NCBI GenBank assembly: GCA_003162415.1 | Contig: PMOL01000019.1 | Coordinates: 1 to 64,000 of the forward strand | DNA: 64,000 nucleotides | Origin: Candidatus Dormiibacterota bacterium | GTDB taxonomy: Bacteria; Chloroflexota; Dormibacteria; Aeolococcales; Aeolococcaceae | Direction of reading: 5' to 3' | Shown: piece by piece, positions 42,849 through 51,246 of the stretch | How positions within the stretch are numbered: the first letter of the stretch is position 1 | Layout: each line of letters begins with the position of its first letter | The notes under the pieces: model-generated | Database searches by the model: none | The model's input: only the letters and a program-made list of their open reading frames with translations | Told to the model about the DNA's origin: nothing | Translations under genes and position numbers: made by a program

Positions 42849-43910
42849 ATGACATCGACGCTTGATGAGCCGGCCGCACCGGCCGGGCCCCCGGGAATCG
42901 ACCCGGCGACGCTGCATCGTCCCGAAGGGAGCGTCGACGTGCCGATCCAGATCGCGCTCTACCGTCAGATGGTGCGCATGCGCAAATTCGAGACGCGAGC
43001 CTATGACCTGTTCATGGAGAACCTGGTCAAGGGAACCAGCCATCTGTCGCTCGGTCAGGAGGCGATCGCCGCTGCCTTCGGCGAGGCGATGGAGGAGGGT
43101 GACTACACCTTCGCCACCTATCGCGGTCACGCACACACGCTCGCCCGCGGGACATCGATGACCGGGGTCATGGGTGAGCTGCTGGGGCGGTCGTGCGGCG
43201 TGCTGTCGGGCAAGGGAGGATCGATGCACCTCACCGACGTGCAACGTGGCGTGATGGGCTCGTACGCCATCGTCGGCGCCCATCTCACCATCGCCCTTGG
43301 AGCGGCATGGTCGGCTCAGTACAAGGGAGAGCGACGCGTCGCGGTCGCCTTCTTCGGAGACGGCACCACCAACATCGGCGCGTTTCACGAGTCACTCAAC
43401 CTCGCCGCCGTCTGGAAGCTGCCGGTGGTGTTCGTCTGCGAGAACAACATGTACATGGAGTACACGCCGATCAGTGCGGTCACAGCGGTGGCAAACCCCG
43501 CGGCTGATCGTGCTTCGGCCTATGGCTTGGACAGCATTCTCGTCGACGGCAATGACGCGGACGCCATGTACCTCACCGCTCGCGATGCCCTCGATCGGGC
43601 GCGCAACGGCGGCGGCCCCTCGCTCATCGAGGCACGGACGTATCGCAGTTCCGGCCATTCCCGTGCGGATCCCGGTAAGTACCGCCCGGATGCGGAGGTC
43701 GCCGCCTGGAAGGCATACGACCCGATCGTCCTCTACCGCTCGCGTCTCGTGGCTCGCGGGGTCAGTGAGGCCGATCTCGACGCGATCGAGGAGATGGCAG
43801 ACGGCGATGTCGAGACCGCGACGGTCAACGCCAAAGCATCGCCGGCACCAGGGGCGGACGTCCTCATGCGCGACGTCTGGGCGGATGGAGGATCGTCATG
43901 GCGCAACTGA
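42849..43910 (+). CDS. TPP-dependent dehydrogenase E1 alpha subunit
   Basis: 353 residues. The E1-alpha hallmarks are HLSLGQEAIAAAFGEAMEEG, then DYTFATYRGHAHTLARG, GKGGSMHLTD and the TPP/Mg motif VAFFGDGTTNIGAFHESLNL to VFVCENN. It belongs to the pyruvate/branched-chain/acetoin dehydrogenase alpha group and decarboxylates a 2-oxo acid or cleaves an acyloin, together with the beta subunit. The Shine-Dalgarno GAGAGGAGAAAA is strong. Its end overlaps the beta gene by 13 bases. No E2 or E3 gene is nearby, so the acyl acceptor is shared or different. Confidence 0.9.
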   Translation: MTSTLDEPAAPAGPPGIDPATLHRPEGSVDVPIQIALYRQMVRMRKFETRAYDLFMENLVKGTSHLSLGQEAIAAAFGEAMEEGDYTFATYRGHAHTLARGTSMTGVMGELLGRSCGVLSGKGGSMHLTDVQRGVMGSYAIVGAHLTIALGAAWSAQYKGERRVAVAFFGDGTTNIGAFHESLNLAAVWKLPVVFVCENNMYMEYTPISAVTAVANPAADRASAYGLDSILVDGNDADAMYLTARDALDRARNGGGPSLIEARTYRSSGHSRADPGKYRPDAEVAAWKAYDPIVLYRSRLVARGVSEADLDAIEEMADGDVETATVNAKASPAPGADVLMRDVWADGGSSWRN

Positions 43911-44875
43911 CCTATCGCGACGCGGTCGCTCGGGCGATCACGCAGGAGATGGAACACGATCCCAACGTCGTCTTCCTCGGCGAGGATGTCGGCGGCGCCG
44001 GGGGTGTGTTCAAGGCGACGGTCGGATTGCTGGAACGCTTCGGGCCGGAGCGAGTGCGCGACACGCCCATCTCGGAGCAGGCAATTCTCGGCGCGGCGAT
44101 GGGAGCTGCGATGACCGGTCTTCGGCCCATCGCCGAGATCATGTTCGCGGACTTCTTCGCGGTGTGCTGGGACCTGGTGGCAAATCAGATCGCCAAGAGC
44201 TCGTACATGACCGCCGGCCAGGTGAGCTTCCCGCTGGTGATCAGGTCCGGCAATGGCGGCGGTCTGAGGTTCGGGGCGCAGCACTCCCAGTCCGTCGAGA
44301 ACTGGGCCATGGCAGTCCCGGGGCTCAAGGTCGTGGCGCCCTCGAATCCCACCGACGTGATCGGCCTCTTCGCCGCCGCCGTCCGCGATCCCGACCCGGT
44401 GATGTTCTTCGAGCACAAGGGCCTGTATTCGAGCAAGGGCGAGGTTCGCGACGGTGAGATCGTCGACAGGCTCGGTTCGGCGAAGGTGCTTCGCACCGGT
44501 GGCGACGCGACCATCGTCGCCCTCGCCGCGATGGTGCCGCGCGCCGTGGCCGCGGCGGAGACGCTTGCGGAACGGGGGATCGAGGCCGGCGTCATCGATG
44601 TGCGCAGCCTGGTGCCCCTGGACACGCAGACGATCCTGCGTGAGGTCTCCGCGACCGGGCGCCTTTTCACCGTCGAGGAGAATCCCCGCCTCTGCGGGTG
44701 GGGCGCCGAGCTGGTATCGATCGTCGCCGAGGAGTGCTTCAATTACTTGGACGGACCGCCGCTGCGCATCACCACGCCGCACATTCCGCTCCCATCTGCG
44801 GACGCGCTCGAGGACATGGCGATCCCGTCGATCGAACGCATCGTCACCACCATCGAGAGGGCAATGCAGTCATGA
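43898..44875 (+). CDS. TPP-dependent dehydrogenase E1 beta subunit
   Basis: 325 residues. It starts LTYRDAVARAITQEMEHDPN, VVFLGEDVGG, then TPISEQAILGAAMGAAMTGL and RPIAEIMFADF. The catalytic-side block is LVIRSGNGGGLRFGAQHSQS. The C-terminal transketolase domain has GIEAGVIDVRSLVPLDTQTI. It forms the alpha2-beta2 E1 with the previous gene, and its overlap with both neighbours indicates one operon. Family members act on pyruvate, acetoin or branched-chain 2-oxo acids; the specificity cannot be read. Confidence 0.9.
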   Translation: MAQLTYRDAVARAITQEMEHDPNVVFLGEDVGGAGGVFKATVGLLERFGPERVRDTPISEQAILGAAMGAAMTGLRPIAEIMFADFFAVCWDLVANQIAKSSYMTAGQVSFPLVIRSGNGGGLRFGAQHSQSVENWAMAVPGLKVVAPSNPTDVIGLFAAAVRDPDPVMFFEHKGLYSSKGEVRDGEIVDRLGSAKVLRTGGDATIVALAAMVPRAVAAAETLAERGIEAGVIDVRSLVPLDTQTILREVSATGRLFTVEENPRLCGWGAELVSIVAEECFNYLDGPPLRITTPHIPLPSADALEDMAIPSIERIVTTIERAMQS

Positions 44876-46332
44876 CCACCGTACTGAACGCCGAGGCAAT
44901 CGGCGCACCGACGCAGTTGATGATCGCCGGTCGCTGGATGGACGCCTCCGACGGCCGGACGTTCGAGGTTGATGATCCTGCCACCGGGGAGGTGATCGCG
45001 TTCGTTGCCGATGCGTCCGTCGACGACGGGCTCGCGGCGGTCAGCGCCGCGGCGGCCGCACTGCCCGCATGGTCGGCCACGCCACCCCGTCAGCGCGCCG
45101 AACTGCTGCGGCGCACCTTCGAGCTCATGACTCAGCGCGCCGACGACTTCGCCCGGTTGATCGTCCGGGAGAACGGCAAGGCGCTGACCGACGCGCGTGG
45201 CGAGGTCGCGTACGCGGCGGAGTTCTTCCGCTGGTACGCGGAGGAGGCGGTTCGCGCTGAAGGCCACGTCCAGACGGCGCCTGCCGGCACCAACCGGATT
45301 CTCGTGCTTCGCCAGCCGATCGGGGTGAGCGTCCTGATCACGCCATGGAACTTCCCCGCGGCGATGGCGACACGCAAGATCGGACCCGCGCTGGCGGCGG
45401 GATGCACCGTCGTGCTCAAGCCGGCGTCGGACACTCCGCTCACCGCCCTTGCCATGGGGGCGCTGCTCGCGGAAGCCGGTGTCCCGGCAGGCGTCGTCAA
45501 CGTCCTGCCGTCGCGGCGCTCAGGACCTGTCGTGACCGCCATGCTCCACGACCCGCGCGTGCGGAAGCTCTCGTTCACGGGCTCGACGGAGGTCGGCCGG
45601 GGTCTGTTGCAGCAGGCGGCCGACTGCGTGGTGAACTGCTCGATGGAACTCGGTGGCAACGCGCCGTTCGTCGTTTTCGACGACGCCGACCTGGAGAGTG
45701 CCGTCGCCGGCGCAATGGTGGCGAAGATGCGCAATGGCGGCGAGGCGTGCACCGCCGCCAACCGTTTCCTGGTGCAGCGTGGCATTGCCGGCGCCTTCGC
45801 CGGAAGGCTCACCGAGGCGATGGGCGCGCTCCGCGTCGGCCCAGGTCTCGAGGAAGGGGTGCAGCTGGGTCCGCTGATCAACGCCGCCGGCCGCGAGAAG
45901 GTCGAGTCGCTCGTCGCCGGTGCGGTGCGTGAGGGCGCCCGCCTGACAGTTGGAGGAACGGCTCCCGACGGACCCGGCTTCTTCTACCCGCCAACCGTGC
46001 TCGTCGATGTGCCGGCGGATGCGGCCATCCTGCGTGAGGAGGTCTTCGGCCCCGTCGCTCCCGTGGTCGTCTTCGATACCGAGGAGGAGGCGGTCGCGCT
46101 CGCCAACGACACCGAGTTCGGCCTCGTCGCCTATGTCTACACCCGCGATCTGCAGCGCGGGCTGCGCTTCAGCGAAGCCCTCGAGTCGGGCATGGTCGGG
46201 CTGAACCGCGCGCTGGTCTCCGACCCGGCAGCACCCTTCGGCGGTGTGAAGCAGAGCGGCCTCGGCCGCGAGGGTGGCCACGACGGCCTGCTCGAGTTCA
46301 TGGAGAGCAAGTACATCGCAGTCACCTGGTAA
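44872..46332 (+). CDS. NAD(P)-dependent aldehyde dehydrogenase, succinate-semialdehyde-dehydrogenase-like
   Basis: 486 residues. Catalytic Glu259 is in MELGGNAPF and nucleophile Cys293 in GGEACTAANRF. The coenzyme block is VSVLITPWNFPAAMATRKIG and KPASDTPLTALAM. FGGVKQSGLGREGG near the C-terminus and the EACTAANR motif match the GabD/SSADH clade better than betaine-aldehyde types. It oxidises a semialdehyde to the acid, the likely exit to central metabolism. ATGA overlap with E1 beta. Last gene of the operon. Confidence 0.88.
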   Translation: MTTVLNAEAIGAPTQLMIAGRWMDASDGRTFEVDDPATGEVIAFVADASVDDGLAAVSAAAAALPAWSATPPRQRAELLRRTFELMTQRADDFARLIVRENGKALTDARGEVAYAAEFFRWYAEEAVRAEGHVQTAPAGTNRILVLRQPIGVSVLITPWNFPAAMATRKIGPALAAGCTVVLKPASDTPLTALAMGALLAEAGVPAGVVNVLPSRRSGPVVTAMLHDPRVRKLSFTGSTEVGRGLLQQAADCVVNCSMELGGNAPFVVFDDADLESAVAGAMVAKMRNGGEACTAANRFLVQRGIAGAFAGRLTEAMGALRVGPGLEEGVQLGPLINAAGREKVESLVAGAVREGARLTVGGTAPDGPGFFYPPTVLVDVPADAAILREEVFGPVAPVVVFDTEEEAVALANDTEFGLVAYVYTRDLQRGLRFSEALESGMVGLNRALVSDPAAPFGGVKQSGLGREGGHDGLLEFMESKYIAVTW

Positions 46333-46389
46333 TGCTGCGGAGGCGGAACATCAGAGCTAGACTGGGGGTGTCTAGAAAGGAAACCCCAG

Positions 46390-46572
46390 ATGGCCTGGAT
46401 TTGGTGGCAGCAGCGTCGGGCGGATAACGCTGAGAGCCGGTCGATCAAGACGTATCTGCAGCAGCGCAACACGTCCCGAATTCTGTGGGATGTGGTTGTC
46501 GAGGCAAGGCGGGACGCCGATGCTCGATTGCGTCTCGAGGCAGTGCTCCAAGCGCAACGCGTCACTCACTGA
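46390..46572 (+). CDS. 60-residue hydrophilic protein
   Basis: MAWIWWQQRRADNAESRSIK, then TYLQQRNTSRILWDVVVEAR and RDADARLRLEAVLQAQRVTH. The N-terminus is Trp-rich and the rest is an amphipathic, strongly charged helix. AAAGGAAA lies eight bases upstream of the ATG, giving a convincing start. Its TGA overlaps the probable CTG start of the next gene. Function is unknown; it could be a small regulator or a peripheral membrane protein. Confidence 0.5.
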   Translation: MAWIWWQQRRADNAESRSIKTYLQQRNTSRILWDVVVEARRDADARLRLEAVLQAQRVTH

Positions 46573-47291
46573 CTCCGACGCGCGCAGGACTGCTCGGACT
46601 CGTCGGCGGCGACGAGTTCCATCCGGGAAACGAGCCGCACGACGCGCTCCTCGCATCGTCGGCCCGCGGTCCTGCGTATGTCCTCGCGACCGCCGCGGCG
46701 AGGTCGCGCCCCGACATGGCGGTGCGCAACGCCCAGCGATGGTTTCAGCGATTCGGACTGGATCTTGTCGAGCTGGCGGTATACAAGCGGACGCAGGCAC
46801 ACGACCCGGCCCTCGCGGAGATTGCCGCCGGAGCAGGGTTCTGCTACATCCCAGGCGGTGATCCCGGGCTGGTGGCGACCGTCGTTCGCGACAGCCCGGT
46901 TGGCGACGCGCTCATCGCCGCGTGGCGGAACGGTGCAGCGCTCGCCGGGTCGTCAGCCGGCGCCATGGCCCTGTGCTCCGACACGCTGGTCCGGCATTCG
47001 TTCCCGGGACACACGCAACGCCGCGCGCTGCCCGGCCTCGGCGTGGTTCCGGCTTCGGCCGTGCTCCCGCATCACGACACCTTTGGCCAGAAGTGGTACC
47101 CGTCCGCCCGCGAAGCCCTGCCCGACGATGTGCTGATCGGAGTCGACGAGCGGACGTGTGCGCTCTGGGAAGCGGGTACGTGGCGATGCCTCGGAGCCGG
47201 TGCGGTCACCGTCTACAGCCCAGGGAAAGATGCGGTACGCGTCGGGTCTGGAGCCGTCGAGGGGATCCCGCAACCGTTGACGGCGGGCTGA
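46569..47291 (+). CDS. Peptidase S51-like protein (cyanophycinase/dipeptidase E type), gene 1
   Basis: About 240 residues. The start is uncertain: CTG 46569 overlaps the upstream stop and no ATG, GTG or TTG fits. Content: LLGLVGGDEFHPGN at the N-terminus, AYVLATAAARSRPDMAVRNA, GFCYIPGGDPGLVATVVRD and the nucleophile elbow LAGSSAGAMAL (GSSAG), followed by ALPGLGVVPASAVLPHHDTF. This is the S51 arrangement, whose members cleave Asp-containing dipeptides or cyanophycin. A second member lies at 51247. It converges with the Cys-rich protein gene with no gap. Confidence 0.72.
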   Translation: MTPTRAGLLGLVGGDEFHPGNEPHDALLASSARGPAYVLATAAARSRPDMAVRNAQRWFQRFGLDLVELAVYKRTQAHDPALAEIAAGAGFCYIPGGDPGLVATVVRDSPVGDALIAAWRNGAALAGSSAGAMALCSDTLVRHSFPGHTQRRALPGLGVVPASAVLPHHDTFGQKWYPSAREALPDDVLIGVDERTCALWEAGTWRCLGAGAVTVYSPGKDAVRVGSGAVEGIPQPLTAG

Positions 47292-47987
47292 TTACCGCAG
47301 ACGCTCGCGCTCGGTCCTGAAACGATCGACGGCCATGAAGATGCTCTCGTCGAGCCACTGGTAGAAGCGGTGCCGCTGCGCCGCATCGGTGGCCACGTCG
47401 CTGTCCTCGGTGCGGCGCGCAATCCAGGGCGGAACTCCGTCGGCGATGACGCCACTCCCGACATGGACACGCACCAGCGAGTCGTTCTCCTCCAGCACCT
47501 GGATGGTCACCTTGAGGATGACGCCCGTGTGATCAACCAGCCGCCAGCTCTGCTCCCACCGAGCCTTCCGGTTGAAGTCACGCGCGACGTGCGCGGTATC
47601 GTCGGCGATGACGCTCTCGCCTGTCTTCGCGGCGCCCGTGAGCAGCCGGCGAACGTTGGTATCGAGGTCACGGGCGATCCAGTTCACCAGCGACGGCGCA
47701 CGGTTGTCGAGGTCCGGCAATCCGCCCTGGGGGGTCGTCTGAGTACCAACCGCGCGAAGGACTCCGGCATGGCGGCGGCAGTAGAACTTTCCGTCGGTCG
47801 ACGCGCCGTGATCCGGGCAGCAGACCGCGCGGCAGGCGCGGCCTCGCCCGTCGCGATAGGAGCATGGCTGGGCGGTGTCGTTCGAGCACCCGGCGACCTT
47901 GCAGACCACACCGGTGCTCTGGACGGTTACAGGCGAGGGTACCGGCGCCGGCGCGGCCGCGCGGTTGCGGCGGAAGAGCTGGCTCAT
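47292..47987 (-). CDS. Cys/His-rich, putatively zinc-binding protein of unknown function
   Basis: 231 residues from ATG 47987. The N-terminal ~75 residues hold VCKVAGCSNDTAQPCSYRDG, ACRAVCCPDHGAST and KFYCRRHAGVL. That is eight cysteines and two histidines in a B-box/RING-like spacing that could bind two zincs. The rest (~90-231) is an alpha/beta region (VNWIARDLDTNVRRLLTGAA, then VILKVTIQVLEENDSLVRVH) without recognised family. No TM helix. A zinc-anchored cytoplasmic binding or regulatory protein is a guess. Confidence 0.55.
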   Translation of the reverse strand: MSQLFRRNRAAAPAPVPSPVTVQSTGVVCKVAGCSNDTAQPCSYRDGRGRACRAVCCPDHGASTDGKFYCRRHAGVLRAVGTQTTPQGGLPDLDNRAPSLVNWIARDLDTNVRRLLTGAAKTGESVIADDTAHVARDFNRKARWEQSWRLVDHTGVILKVTIQVLEENDSLVRVHVGSGVIADGVPPWIARRTEDSDVATDAAQRHRFYQWLDESIFMAVDRFRTERERLR

Positions 47988-48252
47988 CGATCCGCAGTGA
48001 TCTGCACGGCAGCCACATGCCTCTCCGGGGTCCCCATACGGGCGTTCTCCTCGTGATCGGCGACAGCAGGTCGCCCGACGACTCGTAATGAAGCGCAGGC
48101 CGGGCTCGCTCGTGCGCCGATGTCTGACGCCTCGCGAAACCGTGTTACACGCCGGTAACCGACAGGAGGCTGCTGACGAGCTCCGGACGTCCAACATGCT
48201 AGTCTCACTATCACATTTACTTAGCGCACCACCGTAGGGAGAGGCCAGCCCC

Positions 48253-49105
48253 ATGGCAGCAAAGGGGTCGACCAGCGCCGCGGATGAGCGGCCTGATCCG
48301 ATTCGTGCCGTCGCCTCGCGTGTCAGCGCGGTCGTCGAGGAACCGCCCGCCGAGAAGGTTTTCAAGGGTGACGGCACCGAGGCGGCGACCGGCACGCCGA
48401 CGGCGGGACGCAGTGGCGATCCTCGGCACGACGATCAGTCCGTATCGCTTCTTCTGGCAGGCGGTGAGCGAGGTCGACGAGATGCAAGTGGCCGGCGCCA
48501 CGACCGGGCGGGAGCGCCAGGGCACGAGCCGGAAGGAGTTGCGCGCGGCACGGATTGACGTGTCGGTCGGAATGCTGTTCTCCCAGCTGGTGATGTACTG
48601 CATCATCCTCACGTCCGGGACGGTGCTGCATTCGCCCGGCCACGCCGGTATCGCGACCGCCCAGAAGGCCGCGCAGGCACGCAACCCGCTTGCGGGGCCG
48701 CTCGCATCAGCGCTCTTCGCTGTCGGCATGATCGGTACCGGGTTGCTGGCGATTCCGGTCCTGACGGCGAGTGCCGCCTATGCGGTGAAGGAGTTCTTCG
48801 GTTTCCGCGGAAGCCTGAGCGAGACACCGCGATCCCGTCCGACCTTCTACACACTGATCGTCGTCGCCCTGGTCGGTGGTGTAGCGATGAACGTCTTGAA
48901 GATCGATCCCATCCAGGCCCTCGTGGTCACCGCAATCATCAACGGCGTGGTTGCTCCGCCAATCCTCGTGCTGATAGCGCTCCTGGCTCGCGATCGACGT
49001 GTGATGGACGTCCATCGCAGCGGCCTGTTGAGCAGCTCGTTGGTATGGATTGCAACGGCTGTGATGGGTGCCGCTGCGCTGATGCTGCTCGTGGCGCTGC
49101 TCTGA
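48253..49105 (+). pseudogene. NRAMP-family metal transporter lacking its N-terminal half
   Basis: ATG 48253 follows a good GGGAGAGG, and the first ~55 codons encode a soluble N-terminus (MAAKGSTSAADERPDPIRAV). In the next frame from about 48413, AILGTTISPYRFFWQAVSEV begins, which corresponds to TM6 of NRAMP-like transporters. The C-terminal TM helices then continue to 49105. The helices carrying the TM1 metal-binding DPGN-type motif are missing. An internal deletion that also shifted the frame explains it best. The frame also opens at GTG/ATG near 48284, but a functional transporter is unlikely. Confidence 0.6.
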
Positions 49106-49127
49106 TCACTGGCGCCGCCGATCGACC

Positions 49128-50117
49128 TCAGGCAACCCCGCATGTGGGCAGTGAGTAGAGCTTGTTGGTAGTCGCGTCGACGATCTCGAGGATGCCGCCG
49201 GCGGTGACGGCGAGCCCTTGCGGCGCAGGAAGGTTCACGGCGACCGCGACGGACGCGCCCGACGCGGGATCGACGGCCACGACGTCACGTCGATTCAATT
49301 CGGTCACGTAGAGCAAGCCGGAGTAATACACGACCTCGTCGAGATCCGTGAAGGTGCCGAGCCGGCGCACGTTTCCGCCCGGCGTCACCTCGACAAGGCC
49401 GGGCGTCGACTCGCTCGCGACGAAGATGTTGCCCGCCGGATCGACAGTCGCCGCCACCGGTCGCCCGAGGCTGGACGCGATCACCCGTGCTGTGGGCGCA
49501 CTGGTCAGGGAGAGCTCGATCAGCGTGCCGTTCGGGCTGTCCGGGACGAGCAGCGTCTGGCTCGCCGCCCCGATGTTGATTCCATCGATGCCCGCGTTGG
49601 TGGTGCGATTGGGAAATGTCATCACCGTGTGGGGTTGCGGCGCGATCTGCTCGATCGCATTGACGTTCTGCTGCGCGACGTAGACCCCGGACGCAGCGAC
49701 TGCGACACCCTCAGGGCCGCCGGTCACCATGACCGTGGCGATGGTGGTCCCGTCGGAACGCAGACGAAAGACCTCGTTCGCGGTCCGCGCGCTGACCCAG
49801 AGGTTGCCCGACGCGTCGACCGCGATGTCATCAGGCGACACGCCGAAGCGGTGGACCACATGGAGCGCTGTGCTCGACACGGCGGCCGCACAGCTGGCCA
49901 GCGTTCTCGGCGCGGCGGTGGGCGTTGGCGTCGCGACCGTGGCTGTCGGTGCTGGCGTCGGAATGCTTTCGGTCGGCCTCTGCGTGGGCGGCCTGTGCAC
50001 GGGTGATGTGGCGCAACCGGTCATCACGGCGATGACCAGCGCCGCGATCACCGCGACGGCGTGACGTGGACGCCGGGTCGCGCCTCGGTCATTGCGGTGG
50101 CTCGTAATCGATCCCAT
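49128..50117 (-). CDS. Lipoprotein with NHL/SMP-30-like beta-propeller, 1
   Basis: 329 residues from ATG 50117, overlapping the upstream gene by 29 bases. Lipobox AVMTGC, then a Pro/Thr linker (~35-65). The propeller repeats read GVSPDDIAVDASGNLWVSAR, GGPEGVAVAASGVYVAQQ, LGRPVAATVDPAGNIFVASE and LPAPQGLAVTAGGILEIVDA, the P.G(I/V)AVD..GN(L/I)(W/F)V pattern of NHL/virginiamycin-lyase-type propellers. It is extracellular and membrane-tethered. A binding or lyase role cannot be decided; no catalytic His/Glu set is clear. Confidence 0.75.
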   Translation of the reverse strand: MGSITSHRNDRGATRRPRHAVAVIAALVIAVMTGCATSPVHRPPTQRPTESIPTPAPTATVATPTPTAAPRTLASCAAAVSSTALHVVHRFGVSPDDIAVDASGNLWVSARTANEVFRLRSDGTTIATVMVTGGPEGVAVAASGVYVAQQNVNAIEQIAPQPHTVMTFPNRTTNAGIDGINIGAASQTLLVPDSPNGTLIELSLTSAPTARVIASSLGRPVAATVDPAGNIFVASESTPGLVEVTPGGNVRRLGTFTDLDEVVYYSGLLYVTELNRRDVVAVDPASGASVAVAVNLPAPQGLAVTAGGILEIVDATTNKLYSLPTCGVA

Positions 50118-51198
50118 CCGGGTAAAAGAGGCGCGATGCACCCGTCCCGGTGAATGTCCAGATCACCTGGTCGGTTGCGGGGTCGACCACGATGATCCGG
50201 CTGTTGAAGTCGTCGCAGATCGCGATGCGATTGCTCGCCAGGGGGATGGCGATCGAGGTGTGGTTGAGCGCAGCACGGCCCGAGGGTCGGTAGTACCACA
50301 GCGTGCGGCCGGTGCTGCTGAGGCGAACGACGGCCCCGGGCTGGGAATAGTCCGTGAGGAGCACCGAGCCGCCCGCCAGTTGCATCGCATCCGACGGGTA
50401 GCGGACCGGCGCACGCACCGACCATGCGACGGAGCCGCCCGGGACCAGGTCGGTGACCCAGCTGCCTCCGATCTCGGTGACGATCAGGCTCCCACTTGTG
50501 GTGGCAAACGCGCCGTTGGGCTCCGCGAAGCTCGAGGGAGGGTTGTGCCGGCACGCGCGGTTGCCGATCGTCCCCAACCAGGCACCCGACGCCGCAAGGT
50601 GTACGAGGCGGCAGTTCCGGATGTCGGCGACCCAGATCGTCCCGTCTGGTTGCGGCACCGCGTCGTCTGGTTCGTTGAAGTACCCGCGCGCGCTGCTGCG
50701 AACGTTGTAGTGGCCGACCTGCCATAGGATGGTTCCCGTCGCTCGGTCGATTGCGGTCACCGTCTGACGGCCTTCGGCGTTGGCGATGATGGTCGTCCCG
50801 TTCGCGGTGTAGAAGGCATCATCGGGGGCGCCGAATGGAACCGGCAGATGCTGCCCCGGTCGCGGGAACACCCAGTCGACTGCGCCGCTTGCGTTGATCT
50901 CGATGATCCTGCCGTTGCCGCGATCGGCGATCAACAGCTTGCCCGTGAACGGCACGCCGGGCGGAAGCGCCGGAAGCCCGAATGACGCGCCGGGCAGGCG
51001 GCTCGCGGCGGGTTTTGGCGCCGGCGACGGTGATGGGGGTGGCGTCGCCTTCGCCGGCGCCTGCGCTTGCGCTGCCGGACTCGCGCTCGGGGTGGCAACG
51101 GGTGCGGCCACGGGCGAGCATCCGACGATTGCGAAGAGCAGCGCCGCGAGGAGCCAGCGCCACTTGGGAGTCGTCATTCGACGGACATTCTTGACCAT
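50089..51198 (-). CDS. Lipoprotein with beta-propeller (PQQ/arylsulfotransferase-like), 2
   Basis: 369 residues from ATG 51198 (51177 also possible). Lipobox AIVGC is followed by a long Ala/Pro linker. The propeller has KLLIADRGNGRIIEINASGA, VDWVFPRPGQ, GTILWQVGHYN, TIWVADIRNCRLVHLAASGA and DQVIWTFTGTG. The recurrent V.WS/WTF and I.IADxxNxRI blocks recall PQQ-like/arylsulfotransferase propellers. It is upstream of, and overlaps, the NHL lipoprotein, so the two surface propellers are probably co-expressed. Ligand unknown. Confidence 0.75.
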   Translation of the reverse strand: MVKNVRRMTTPKWRWLLAALLFAIVGCSPVAAPVATPSASPAAQAQAPAKATPPPSPSPAPKPAASRLPGASFGLPALPPGVPFTGKLLIADRGNGRIIEINASGAVDWVFPRPGQHLPVPFGAPDDAFYTANGTTIIANAEGRQTVTAIDRATGTILWQVGHYNVRSSARGYFNEPDDAVPQPDGTIWVADIRNCRLVHLAASGAWLGTIGNRACRHNPPSSFAEPNGAFATTSGSLIVTEIGGSWVTDLVPGGSVAWSVRAPVRYPSDAMQLAGGSVLLTDYSQPGAVVRLSSTGRTLWYYRPSGRAALNHTSIAIPLASNRIAICDDFNSRIIVVDPATDQVIWTFTGTGASRLFYPDGIDYEPPQ

Positions 51199-51246
51199 CG
51201 GCACGCCGGCACCCCCTGTTCTGACGCCGAAGCCCGCCGCGAACAC

